Shown here piece after piece: positions 1 through 7,471 of a DNA stretch of 12,644 nt. The first letter of the stretch is position 1; each line of letters starts with the position of its first letter. The position numbers and the translations under genes are program-made. A model generated the notes under the pieces. It saw nothing but the letters and a program-made list of their open reading frames with translations. It made no database searches and was not told where the DNA came from. This DNA is from DATKIY01 sp035543875 (lineage in GTDB: Bacteria; Actinomycetota; Actinomycetes; JAHEKZ01), in NCBI GenBank assembly GCA_035543875.1, contig DATKIY010000191.1:1-12644 (forward strand), given 5' to 3'.

Positions 1-1
1 G

Positions 2-760
2 ACGAACTCCACGTTCGCTTGCTCGCTAGACGGTGGCACGGCACAACCATGCTCGTCTCCCACCAGCTACTCCGGCTTGGCCCTCGGGACTCATCAATTC
101 TCGGTCGCAGCCACCGACGCATCAGGGAACACCGACACAACCCCAGCCATCGTCTCCTGGAGTGTCGTCGACCAACTTCCGCCACTTTTCGCCGATGACT
201 TCAGTAGCGGCTCTTTCACTGCCGGTGGCTGGGTAGTCAAGACAGCTGGTACCGGCACCGCCACCGTCGAGGACGGAGCAGTCACGTCCAGCAACCTTGG
301 CGCACGGCTGGTTAGCCCCAAAGGCGACAGCACGGCCTTTGCGTACATCCGCAAGACGTTCACAGCGCAGACGTCGCTTGATCTCACCTGGTCAACCAAG
401 GTGACTGTCCAGAGCGGGTCCACCCAACAAGTAGGGATTCTGCGCTTCTACGACTCAGCGGGAACCCGGGTGCTAAAGCTCTCTCGTGAGTCTGGGTCGA
501 ACGCGCTGATTCTAAACGTTGCCGGCTCCGACTTCACAACGACAGGCACCTTGCCACTCAACACAGTGCGCGCCATGCGTGTGCATGTCGCACCAACCAC
601 TGGCGGTTGGTCGGTTCGGGTCGACGTGAACAACAGCATCGTCTACGACGCAGTTGTGAACAGCATGGGCAACGGCAGTCTGAACCGAATCGAAATTGGG
701 GACAACAGCACGTCACGCGTAATCGACTACCGGGTCGATGACGTTGCGGTGCGTTCATGA
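2..760 (+). CDS. Secreted Ig-like / jelly-roll domain protein, C-terminal part (5' end outside window)
   Basis: The frame is open from the left edge for 252 codons, so only the C-terminus is visible. Residues 1 to about 55 form an Ig-like repeat with the pattern STFACSLDGG, then CSSP, Y, G-x-H-x-F, A-x-D-x-x-GN and a closing W. This type is common in secreted actinobacterial surface proteins, usually in tandem, so more copies may lie upstream. From about residue 63 (FADDFSSGSF) to the end is a beta-rich, Ser/Thr/Gly-rich domain resembling LamG/ConA-like jelly rolls; its last strand runs to the stop. There is no LPXTG motif, C-terminal helix or other anchor, so the protein is probably secreted or loosely attached. 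The stop overlaps the next start as ATGA, which ties it to the glycan operon. The domain assignment comes from pattern only. It could be a lectin, adhesin or glycan-modifying protein whose catalytic part lies upstream. Confidence 0.75.
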   Translation, partial: TNSTFACSLDGGTAQPCSSPTSYSGLALGTHQFSVAATDASGNTDTTPAIVSWSVVDQLPPLFADDFSSGSFTAGGWVVKTAGTGTATVEDGAVTSSNLGARLVSPKGDSTAFAYIRKTFTAQTSLDLTWSTKVTVQSGSTQQVGILRFYDSAGTRVLKLSRESGSNALILNVAGSDFTTTGTLPLNTVRAMRVHVAPTTGGWSVRVDVNNSIVYDAVVNSMGNGSLNRIEIGDNSTSRVIDYRVDDVAVRS

Positions 761-1719
761 GCGTCGCAGTTGTGATGTGTGCGTATACCGAGGATCGCTG
801 GGAGCTCCTGACGCAGGCCCTCCTGTCGGTGCAGCATCAGTCCCTACCCCCCGACGAGGTAGTCGTCGTTATCGACCACAACGAGGCGCTGTATCGACGG
901 ATGCTGAAACACGTTGAACAACAAGGCCTTGACCACGTGGCCATCGTCCAGAACCGGTTCGCGCGTGGCCTATCGGGGGCGCGCAACACAGGCCTGGCGC
1001 TGGCCACAGCAACCATCGTCGCGTTCATCGACGACGACGCCGAAGCGACGCACGATTGGCTTTCGATCCTCGTTGAACCTTTCGACGACCCGCACGTGGT
1101 TTCGGTAGGCGGGTCCATCCACCCGGTCTGGCCAGCCTTTCGACCAACTTGGTTTCCACGCGAATTCGACTGGGTGGTCGGATGCACGTACCGAGGGATG
1201 CCAACGGTCCGCAGTGAGGTACGCAACCCAATTGGCGCCAACATGGCGTTTCGACATCAACCACTACAACTCATCGGCGGTTTCGACACGTCGGTCGGGC
1301 GCGTCGGTGCGCGTACTCAGGGCTGCGAAGAGACCGAAGCAGCGATCCGAGTGTGCGCGCTCAATCCGAGCTATCGGGTGGTCTTCGAACCCAAAGCGGT
1401 GGTCCATCACCACGTGGATTCCGGCCGCACGAGTTGGCGGTACTTTCGCGACCGATGCTTTGCCGAGGGGCTCAGCAAGGCTCAAGTCACACGTTTGGCT
1501 GGATCGGCGGCCGCACTTGCCACTGAACGCGCCTACGTGCGTCGCGTGCTGCCCCGAGCTGTGGGGACGTCGCTCTCCTCAGCCTTCAAAACTCGCAGTC
1601 CAGCAGTAGCAAGACCAGCCGGAGCCGTTTTGGCCGGACTCACATATACGGGCGCCGGATATCTCGCCGGTGTAACCCGAAATCGCACGTCACTTCCGCA
1701 GATGCCGAACGCCAACTAA
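757..1719 (+). CDS. Glycosyltransferase family 2 (GT-A fold)
   Basis: This 320-residue protein has a GT-A fold: the N-terminal strand VAVVMCAYTEDR, VVVVIDHN at 36-42, GLSGARNTGL at 71-80 and the metal/nucleotide-sugar motif IDDDAEA at 91-97 (DDD 92-94). Further on are GANMAFR at 160-166, GGFD at 174-177 and an acidic EET cluster at 191-193 in the place of the usual catalytic ED. The C-terminal pattern HHHV, then RYFRDRCFAEGLSKA (228-242), recalls an actinobacterial GT2 subgroup often auto-annotated as glucosyl-dolichyl-phosphate glucuronosyltransferase; the donor and acceptor cannot be read from sequence. It is probably a cytoplasmic enzyme at the membrane, adding a sugar to a lipid-linked acceptor. 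The ATG overlaps the upstream stop (ATGA), and no good Shine-Dalgarno precedes it, so translation is probably coupled to the secreted-protein gene. Confidence 0.9.
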   Translation: MSVAVVMCAYTEDRWELLTQALLSVQHQSLPPDEVVVVIDHNEALYRRMLKHVEQQGLDHVAIVQNRFARGLSGARNTGLALATATIVAFIDDDAEATHDWLSILVEPFDDPHVVSVGGSIHPVWPAFRPTWFPREFDWVVGCTYRGMPTVRSEVRNPIGANMAFRHQPLQLIGGFDTSVGRVGARTQGCEETEAAIRVCALNPSYRVVFEPKAVVHHHVDSGRTSWRYFRDRCFAEGLSKAQVTRLAGSAAALATERAYVRRVLPRAVGTSLSSAFKTRSPAVARPAGAVLAGLTYTGAGYLAGVTRNRTSLPQMPNAN

Positions 1720-1727
1720 TGACGCCC

Positions 1728-1735
1728 GAGGGGGG
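1728..1735 (+). promoter_or_regulatory. Ribosome binding site of the HprK-like kinase gene
   Basis: GAGGGGGG lies 5 bases before the ATG at 1741. It fixes that start, and it matters because this is the only junction in the gene train without an ATGA overlap (21-base gap). Confidence 0.7.
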
Positions 1736-1740
1736 CATCC

Positions 1741-2886
1741 ATGCAGAACCTCACTACCCGCTCATGGAACTACTACGACATTCACGGCTTGGTCGGGATG
1801 CGTGTCGACGACGCAGCCCCTGCCGCCGCACAGCTGGCGACGATCTTCGCCTGCTTCGCCGTGAAAGATCCGGTCTCACCGGATCTGGTTGTCATGGGTC
1901 GGCTGGACCCACTCCATGAGGCTGGGAACCTGGAGAACGATCTGCGCTATACCGCAGACACCGTTGAACTTCTCCACGACCGCGTGCAAATCCGACGGCG
2001 CGAAGATGGCTTCGACGTCTTCGGTCCCGGTGAGCTACTGACTGCTGTGGTCGCACTGCTCGACGTCTTGATGGTCGAGCGAGGGGCTGCCATGTTCCAC
2101 GCGGCAACTGTCGCGTATCAGGGAATCGGCATCGCCTTGCCGGCGGCAGGCGGAACCGGCAAAACAAGCACAATCGCAAAACTTATGAAGCGCCCCGGCT
2201 ATACGTTCATGGGGGACGATTGGGCGTTTATCAGTAATAAGGGTGAGCAACTCGGATATGCCAAGCCCATGTTCATCAAGCCTCACCATCGGGCCATATA
2301 TCCACACTTGTTCGAGGGACATCGCAAGCCACTGGTGCCCTCGTCGCTCTCCCGACCTATCGGTCGGCTGACGACGGTTGTCCACCCGTACATGGTGCGA
2401 AAGCCGCGGTTGGCAGATTTGGCACGCCGTTGGTCGCCCGAGCATCGAATGGTTACTGCGGAACACGCACTCCCCAGCGCGACCGTCACCTCGCGCGCTC
2501 CTTTGGCCTTGAGCGTCTTCATCGAACGTTATGACGGCGCCCGTACGCGGCTCACCGAATGTTCGACGGAGTGGATGGTCGATCGCATGATCGGCAACTT
2601 CCACATCGAGCTCTCGCGACCCTCACGCGACGTCATTGAAGCCATGAGCGCGACTTCGATCGTGCCGACGCGCGGTCACCTCATGCATAAAGGAGACGTG
2701 CTTCACGAAGCGCTTGTCGACCTGCCCTGCTACCTGTTGCGTGTCCCCTCCGTGCTTACCGCTGACGAGGCATCCGATGATGTCGTGAACCACCTTCATC
2801 AGCTTGTCCAGGACATTGACGCCAAGCAACCGGAACAGGTGCTGGACCTTGCCGATCTCGACAGTTCGGCGGAAGCGGTGTCATGA
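1741..2886 (+). CDS. HPr kinase-like P-loop protein
   Basis: This 381-residue protein has a Walker A loop, AAGGTGKTS (lysine 141), preceded by MFHAATVAYQG. About 18 residues later comes MGDDWAFIS, with the paired Asp 159-160. This His-then-P-loop-then-DD layout is characteristic of the HprK/P C-terminal kinase fold and its many relatives in peptide-modification and exopolysaccharide loci. The N-terminal 110 residues and the long C-terminal region show no motif I recognise; no signal peptide or membrane helix is apparent, so it should be cytoplasmic. No HPr, PqqD-like or precursor peptide gene is visible nearby, so the substrate is unknown: a peptide, a protein Ser/Thr, a sugar or a lipid are all possible. 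It sits between two glycosyltransferases and its stop overlaps the next start (ATGA). The family call is good; the function is inference. Confidence 0.8.
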   Translation: MQNLTTRSWNYYDIHGLVGMRVDDAAPAAAQLATIFACFAVKDPVSPDLVVMGRLDPLHEAGNLENDLRYTADTVELLHDRVQIRRREDGFDVFGPGELLTAVVALLDVLMVERGAAMFHAATVAYQGIGIALPAAGGTGKTSTIAKLMKRPGYTFMGDDWAFISNKGEQLGYAKPMFIKPHHRAIYPHLFEGHRKPLVPSSLSRPIGRLTTVVHPYMVRKPRLADLARRWSPEHRMVTAEHALPSATVTSRAPLALSVFIERYDGARTRLTECSTEWMVDRMIGNFHIELSRPSRDVIEAMSATSIVPTRGHLMHKGDVLHEALVDLPCYLLRVPSVLTADEASDDVVNHLHQLVQDIDAKQPEQVLDLADLDSSAEAVS

Positions 2887-3749
2887 GTTCCCGATCGATG
2901 CCGTTGCTCGCGCAGCGGGCAAAGCTCACGGTGCAAGACGTCACAGCGGTCGTCCCGGCTCGAAATGCTGCGGCTCTCCTACCGGAGTGCCTGGAGGCGT
3001 TACGTTCGTCTGGTCTGGCCGAAGTGATCGTCGTCGATGGCTGTTCTACCGACCAAACAGTCAGTATTGCGCGGTCGTTTGGGGCCCGGGTACTCAGCGA
3101 CGGAGGACGTGGGCTTCCGGTGGCACGAGCGATGGGGGCCAAGTCTGCCAGTTCACAACTCGTGCTTCTGTGCGATGCGGATGTCGTGTTCCCACCCGGC
3201 GGCGTTGACAACCTGCTCCGCGAATATCTGAAAGGGAGTTACGCGGGGCTGCAGGCCGACCAACTCAGCGAGTCCGGGCCCGGCTATTGGGGACAAGCAC
3301 TTGTCCATCATCATCGAACCGGGCGAAGCCGTCGTTGGTTCGGCCTGGTGGCTTCTTTGTTCGACCGGAAGGAACTGCTATCAGTTGGATTCGACCCTGA
3401 TTTCGTGTCTGGCGAAGATATCGAACTGCGTTGGCGATTGCGGGAGCTCGGTCGACCCACCGCCGTCTCTCATGACGTCGCTGTAAGGCACCGATACGCC
3501 GGTGACGACTGGGCATTCGCGCGCGACCAGTTTCTGATGGACGGCTTCGGCCTGGGGCGCATGATGCACAAGCACGGCATTCACGGTCTTCGACTCGCCG
3601 CGCTGCCACTAGCTGCCGGGCTGCGGGGAGTCGTCCTCGACGCGGCGCACCTAAACGGCCGATACATTCCGTACTTCGGCGCATTTGTTTGGTTCAACTA
3701 CATGGGCATGCTCCGCGCCCTGCGCGACACGCCCAAATCTGAGCCATGA
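2883..3749 (+). CDS. Glycosyltransferase family 2 (second)
   Basis: A 288-residue GT-A enzyme with an 18-residue N-terminal extension. Motifs in order: VTAVVPARNAA (20-30), VIVVDGCSTDQT (48-59) for nucleotide binding, the DXD motif LLCDADVVF (95-103) and the catalytic-base motif SGEDIELRWRL (176-186). The C-terminal part (about 236-280) is hydrophobic in patches and may touch the membrane. It is clearly different from the first GT2, so the two probably add different sugars or form different linkages. Donor and acceptor cannot be assigned. The gene overlaps both neighbours by ATGA (kinase upstream, flippase downstream), which places it firmly in the glycan-assembly operon. Confidence 0.9.
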   Translation: MSSRSMPLLAQRAKLTVQDVTAVVPARNAAALLPECLEALRSSGLAEVIVVDGCSTDQTVSIARSFGARVLSDGGRGLPVARAMGAKSASSQLVLLCDADVVFPPGGVDNLLREYLKGSYAGLQADQLSESGPGYWGQALVHHHRTGRSRRWFGLVASLFDRKELLSVGFDPDFVSGEDIELRWRLRELGRPTAVSHDVAVRHRYAGDDWAFARDQFLMDGFGLGRMMHKHGIHGLRLAALPLAAGLRGVVLDAAHLNGRYIPYFGAFVWFNYMGMLRALRDTPKSEP

Positions 3750-5077
3750 GGTTGCCAGCCAACTCCCTCGCAGGGAGTTCCCTCGGACTACTTGTCGGGA
3801 AGTTGCTTCAGATGGGTGGCGGCTTCATCTTCTGGATCGCCGCAGCCCGCACGGCGTCCACGACCACTGTGGGTGTAACCGCCGCAATGGTCTCCGGTCT
3901 TATGCTCTGCGTTCAAATCGCCTTGCTCGGCGTTGGAGCCGCCACCACCATTCTCATCCACCGACATAACTCCGCGGAGCCTTCGGCACACCACCGAACC
4001 ATCGATGACGCAGTAAGTTTCGTCCTCCTGAGCGGGGCGGCAGTCGGTGCCGCCTATGTCGGAATCGCCGTTTGGGTCACCCAAGGAAATCAAACGTTGG
4101 CCAGCGACCCGGGCGTCGATCTGCTGTTCATCGTCGCCTCCGCGTTTGCCACGGTCGGCGTCCTCTTGGACCAGGTGTCCCTTGCGTTCAGCCGCGGCTG
4201 GCAGAGCACGTCTCGCTACCTCGCGAGCGTCGCACTCCCAATCGCCATCGTCTGGGTGATCGCTCTTCAGGGTGGCAAGCTAAGCGCGGCAGACCTCTTT
4301 TTGGCTTGGTCGATCGGCACGTTTGTCGCCGTTGGCGTGGGCGCTCTGCAGCTGCGACGTAGCCGCGCTTATCACTACCGGCCGCGCTTCGCCCTGACCC
4401 GAATGCGCAACTTGGCTCGTATCGGCTTTCCGATGCAGTTACTCACGCTCGTCGAACGAGCGCCGGCTCTACTCGTGCCGGTGCTCGTCAGCGTCATCGT
4501 GTCGCCAACAACAACGGCACTCTGGTACGCGGCTTGGATGGCAGCTTGGGCGATCTTCACGGCACCGGTCGCGGTCGGTTTAGCGCATTTCGCCGAAATT
4601 GTTAAGGACCCTGGCTCGGCCGCCCAACGCACCAGCGAAGCGATCCGCTCCGCACTGCTCTTCGGGGGGATCCTCGGAATGGTGGCGCTGGTCGCCGCTC
4701 CCCAAATCCTCGGTCTGCTCGGGCCGCAGTATGCCGAACAGTCCGCTACCGCCTTACGGATCCTGGTGCTTGGCCTGCTGCCCTTTACGCTCGTCCAGTC
4801 GTACGACGCCGTATGCCGCGCTCAGTCTCGATTGAAGGAAGCGGTAACCGTCGGCATGGTTGGCGGGACAATCTTGCTTTCTTCCGTCCTACTCGCGGCC
4901 CCGCACGGCCTCACTCCCATGGCGTGGGCTTGGGTCATTGGTTCGATTCCTTGGGGCACGTGCGCAGCGATTCGCATCCGTCAATTGCTGGGGTCGGCAT
5001 CGCACGAAGTCCCTCCCCCAGACCACATAAGAAATACAACCAAATCCGATGTTGACCTGTTGCGGGGGAAGTCATGA
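3746..5077 (+). CDS. Polysaccharide/oligosaccharide flippase (Wzx-like, MOP superfamily)
   Basis: A 443-residue protein with about 12 hydrophobic segments and short charged loops. The N-terminal GLLVGKLLQMGGGFIFW and the mid-protein ARIGFPMQLLTLVERAP are typical of Wzx/RfbX-type transporters, and the length fits that family (400-500 residues). Family members move lipid-linked oligosaccharide from the inner to the outer face of the membrane. The C-terminus is a soluble polar tail of about 30 residues. No Shine-Dalgarno is visible before the ATG, which overlaps the GT2 stop (ATGA), suggesting translation by re-initiation. An 8-bp inverted repeat lies inside the first codons (3761-3779). A MATE-type transporter of another substrate is the alternative, but the neighbours make a glycan flippase much more likely. 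Confidence 0.88.
   Translation: MRLPANSLAGSSLGLLVGKLLQMGGGFIFWIAAARTASTTTVGVTAAMVSGLMLCVQIALLGVGAATTILIHRHNSAEPSAHHRTIDDAVSFVLLSGAAVGAAYVGIAVWVTQGNQTLASDPGVDLLFIVASAFATVGVLLDQVSLAFSRGWQSTSRYLASVALPIAIVWVIALQGGKLSAADLFLAWSIGTFVAVGVGALQLRRSRAYHYRPRFALTRMRNLARIGFPMQLLTLVERAPALLVPVLVSVIVSPTTTALWYAAWMAAWAIFTAPVAVGLAHFAEIVKDPGSAAQRTSEAIRSALLFGGILGMVALVAAPQILGLLGPQYAEQSATALRILVLGLLPFTLVQSYDAVCRAQSRLKEAVTVGMVGGTILLSSVLLAAPHGLTPMAWAWVIGSIPWGTCAAIRIRQLLGSASHEVPPPDHIRNTTKSDVDLLRGKS
3761..3779 (+). repeat. Perfect hairpin in the first codons of the flippase gene
   Basis: AACTCCCT, a CGC loop, then AGGGAGTT: an 8-bp perfect stem with a 3-base loop, starting 16 bases into the coding sequence. It could slow translation initiation or be chance; by my rough estimate one or two 8-bp stems are expected in a window this long. 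Confidence 0.35.
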
Positions 5078-6891
5078 CCCATCTTCTGGAACGTAAGCAG
5101 CAAGCACCAGCGCCGAGCCGACGTGCCGCAGAAAGTGCAATCTTCGTCATGGTGGCGGCCATATGTATCGCGCTGGGAGCGTGGGGCAGTAGCACGGCGG
5201 ACCTGTCTGCGGTCGGTGGCGTCGGTTTGGTCGCGGTGCTACCCGGAACGTATTGGGCCGCGATCATTGGCTTGAACGTTGCCTTCGCCGTTGCCATACG
5301 TCGACATGCACACGGTTGGGCTCTCGCCGCGCTCACGGTCGCGCTGATCATTGTCATCGTCGGGGCGGCTGCGATGGCCGTCGACATTCCGCGAGGTGAG
5401 GTGACCTTCCGTCACGCTGGAATCGTCGATGCACTTTCGAGCGGAATGCGCCCGGACGGAAGTATCGACGCATACTTCGACTGGCCGGGCTACTTCTCCT
5501 GGCTCTCGACGGTCGCCAAGGCTGCCGGACTCAACGGCGTCATCGGACTGGGTCTGTGGGCACCGGTTCTCACCGTCGTCGTGTGGGCTGCGCTGGTGCG
5601 CAACATCTTCGTGGCTCTGGGCGCAACACGTAACTGGGCATGGGTCGGCGTGTGGCTTTTCGTGCTCGGCAACTGGATAGACCAGGACTACTTGTCGCCT
5701 CAGGGTTTCGGTTTCGGCGTGTACCTGGCCGTGATTTTGCTCGCCGTCGGACCGCTGGCCGCATGGACCTCGGTTCCCCTGCTCCCCTACCTACGCGAGT
5801 CGGGCGTTGTCGGCCTCATCGACTGGTGGCGAGAAAGGCAACCCTTGGAGCCCGACTCCAGACGTCGTACCGGTGCCTTGGTGCTGTCCGTCGTCCTGAT
5901 CGCGGGACTGATTCCAAGTCACCAACTGACCCCGTTCGCTGTGGTGTTGGCGCTCCTCGCCATCGCTGCCCTGGGTCGTTCCTGGGCACCGTGGCTGGCT
6001 CTGCTGGTGATAGCCATGGCGTCCATCTGGTTCCTTACCGGAGCTGAGAACTTCCTGGATGGACATCCACTGATCCAGAACTCCGCCGGACTCCAAAACG
6101 CCGCATCGGCCAATCTGGTGGACCGACTGGAAGGCTCGCAGGGTCACGAAGTAGTAGCACGCGTGCGTATTTTGTTCACCGGGGCCATGTGGATGCTCGC
6201 CGTCGTCGGCGCGTCGATGAGTGGGCGGCGGAAGCTGAAAATCACTGTTCCAGTAGCGCTCGCGTTTGCCCCGTTCCTACTCGTCCCCATGCAGACGTAC
6301 GGCGGCGAAATGCTGCTGCGTGCCGCACTTTTCTCTCTTCCGTTCGTTGCCCTGCTCATGGCAGCTATTTTCGTTCCCCCGCCACCACAACAACGGATGG
6401 GATTGATCACGGTCGCCTTACTCGCGGTGGTCGGAACCGTACTGTCGGTGGCTTCAGTGACGGCCCGTTACGGCAATTCGGCGTTCGACATGTTCACCCA
6501 GTCCGAGATGGATGGGGTCAGCGCCGCGTACCGGCTCGCTCCCGACCGAGCCTTACTCGTGAGCGCCGCACATCCCACGCCTTGGCAGGACACCGAGTAC
6601 ATCGAGCACCCGGCCACCACGCTGCAAGACCTGTGCAAACCGGTAACAACAGCCGACGAGTGCTTTCAACTCCTACGCGGCCGTGCATGGGAGGCCGGCG
6701 AACCGGGCCTGGTTCTAATCGTCACCCGTTCGAGCGAGAAGGCGATTCAACTCCAGGGCTTGTTGCCGCAGGGCATGCTCGACGGCGTTCTTGAACGGGT
6801 CATGGCCGATCCGGCCGGCACACGCGCCTTCGTCAATCACGACTCTGCCGTATATCTGCTCAACCCCGTAGCGGAGGAGAACGCATCATGA
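5074..6891 (+). CDS. Large polytopic membrane protein, GT-C glycosyltransferase or polymerase-like
   Basis: This 605-residue protein has roughly 12 hydrophobic segments between residues 21 and 462, then an extracytoplasmic soluble tail (about 465-605) containing Cys 521 and Cys 530, a possible disulfide. The first large outer loop carries acidic residues (HAGIVDALSSGMRPDGSIDAYFDWPGY, with D119, D128, D132 and D136), as in GT-C enzymes that use polyprenyl-phosphate sugars. Later motifs are NWIDQDYLSPQGFGFGVYL (200-218), SHQLTPF (282-288) and GEMLLRAALFSLP (411-423). The QDY-x-SPQ pattern recurs in uncharacterised actinobacterial membrane proteins of glycan loci; I know no proven reaction for it. 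It probably transfers or polymerises the flipped glycan outside the membrane. GGGGGAAG lies 3 bases before the ATG, which also overlaps the flippase stop (ATGA). Confidence 0.75.
   Translation: MTHLLERKQQAPAPSRRAAESAIFVMVAAICIALGAWGSSTADLSAVGGVGLVAVLPGTYWAAIIGLNVAFAVAIRRHAHGWALAALTVALIIVIVGAAAMAVDIPRGEVTFRHAGIVDALSSGMRPDGSIDAYFDWPGYFSWLSTVAKAAGLNGVIGLGLWAPVLTVVVWAALVRNIFVALGATRNWAWVGVWLFVLGNWIDQDYLSPQGFGFGVYLAVILLAVGPLAAWTSVPLLPYLRESGVVGLIDWWRERQPLEPDSRRRTGALVLSVVLIAGLIPSHQLTPFAVVLALLAIAALGRSWAPWLALLVIAMASIWFLTGAENFLDGHPLIQNSAGLQNAASANLVDRLEGSQGHEVVARVRILFTGAMWMLAVVGASMSGRRKLKITVPVALAFAPFLLVPMQTYGGEMLLRAALFSLPFVALLMAAIFVPPPPQQRMGLITVALLAVVGTVLSVASVTARYGNSAFDMFTQSEMDGVSAAYRLAPDRALLVSAAHPTPWQDTEYIEHPATTLQDLCKPVTTADECFQLLRGRAWEAGEPGLVLIVTRSSEKAIQLQGLLPQGMLDGVLERVMADPAGTRAFVNHDSAVYLLNPVAEENAS
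6873..6879 (+). promoter_or_regulatory. Strong ribosome binding site of the 131-residue membrane protein gene
   Basis: GGAGGAG sits 8 bases before the ATG at 6888. It is the best Shine-Dalgarno in the gene train and supports that start. It lies inside the end of the 605-residue protein gene. Confidence 0.7.
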
Positions 6892-7283
6892 CCTGGAGTC
6901 CAATCCGGGCTGACGGGCTGGATACCCCCAGCGCGTCGAGCCGGACCATCAGCACAACCGTGATCTGTCTAAGTGTCCTGCTGCCGCTGTCCATGACCTT
7001 GCCCGAATCAGGCATGCTGTCCCCGGTACGCGTGCTCTGCATGCTCGTCTTCTTCTTCGCAGTACCAGGCCTGGCCTTGGTGCGTGCCTTCCGACTGGAC
7101 GGGCTTGGCTGGACACCCGGCCTCGCCATCGTCTCAAGCATCGCGATGGGCGTGATCGTAACCACTGCATGGGCCTACTTCGGCACAGGTAATTGGCTAC
7201 CACCTGTGGTGGCCTTGGCCTTGTGTTCAGTCGCGTTGGGTCTATGGCGACTCGCTGCGGACGTTCGTGAGGTAACCCCATGA
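6888..7283 (+). CDS. Small membrane protein (131 aa, about four helices)
   Basis: Hydrophobic segments lie at about 22-38, 48-66, 77-98 and 104-122, with a charged N-terminus and a short polar C-terminus. The stretch MLVFFFAVPGLALVRAFRL (52-70) is reminiscent of the FFxPGxALVxAL motif in DUF1616-like and other glycan-locus membrane proteins, but this is a weak resemblance. It is probably an accessory subunit of the preceding 605-residue membrane protein: the genes overlap by ATGA and a strong Shine-Dalgarno precedes this one, which would favour production in comparable or higher amounts. No catalytic motif is visible and the function is unknown. Confidence 0.75.
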   Translation: MTWSPIRADGLDTPSASSRTISTTVICLSVLLPLSMTLPESGMLSPVRVLCMLVFFFAVPGLALVRAFRLDGLGWTPGLAIVSSIAMGVIVTTAWAYFGTGNWLPPVVALALCSVALGLWRLAADVREVTP

Positions 7284-7471
7284 GTCTCACTCATCTGCTG
7301 GCAGTCGCCGCCCTCATAGTCTTTGCCGTGACGTTGTTGGTCTACGAACTTCAGCAAGTCGGACAGTATGAGGTTGGAGCATCCTCCGCACGAACCTTTC
7401 GAGTCATGCTCATCACTGGCGCGGTAGCCGCCCTGTTGGCAATTCCGCCGTTGTGGAACATCGTGACATGA
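7280..7471 (+). CDS. Very small membrane protein (63 aa, two helices)
   Basis: Hydrophobic helices span about 4-22 and 43-60, separated by a polar loop (YELQQVGQYEVGASSARTFR). I recognise no family. That it is real is supported by ATGA overlaps at both ends (with the 131-residue gene and the metallophosphoesterase gene), a GTGAGG ribosome binding site about 8 bases upstream of the ATG, and a composition fitting a membrane protein. It probably works with its membrane neighbours, for example as a stabilising subunit of the glycan-assembly complex. Confidence 0.68.
   Translation: MSLTHLLAVAALIVFAVTLLVYELQQVGQYEVGASSARTFRVMLITGAVAALLAIPPLWNIVT

Noticed and set aside
1866..1886. Nine-base perfect stem with 3-base loop (AGATCCGGT/ACCGGATCT) inside the kinase gene
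   Set aside because: It is deep in coding sequence, far from any start, and a single 9-bp stem in 12.6 kb is not surprising by a rough estimate.
2035..2604. 189-codon minus-strand frame inside the kinase gene
   Set aside because: Antisense to a well-supported P-loop gene, with no recognisable motif and no promoter or ribosome binding site seen.
7453..7470. Upstream GTG start for the phosphoesterase
   Set aside because: The ATG at 7468 gives the ATGA overlap used at the other junctions, and the first conserved motif (SDTH) follows it at a normal distance.
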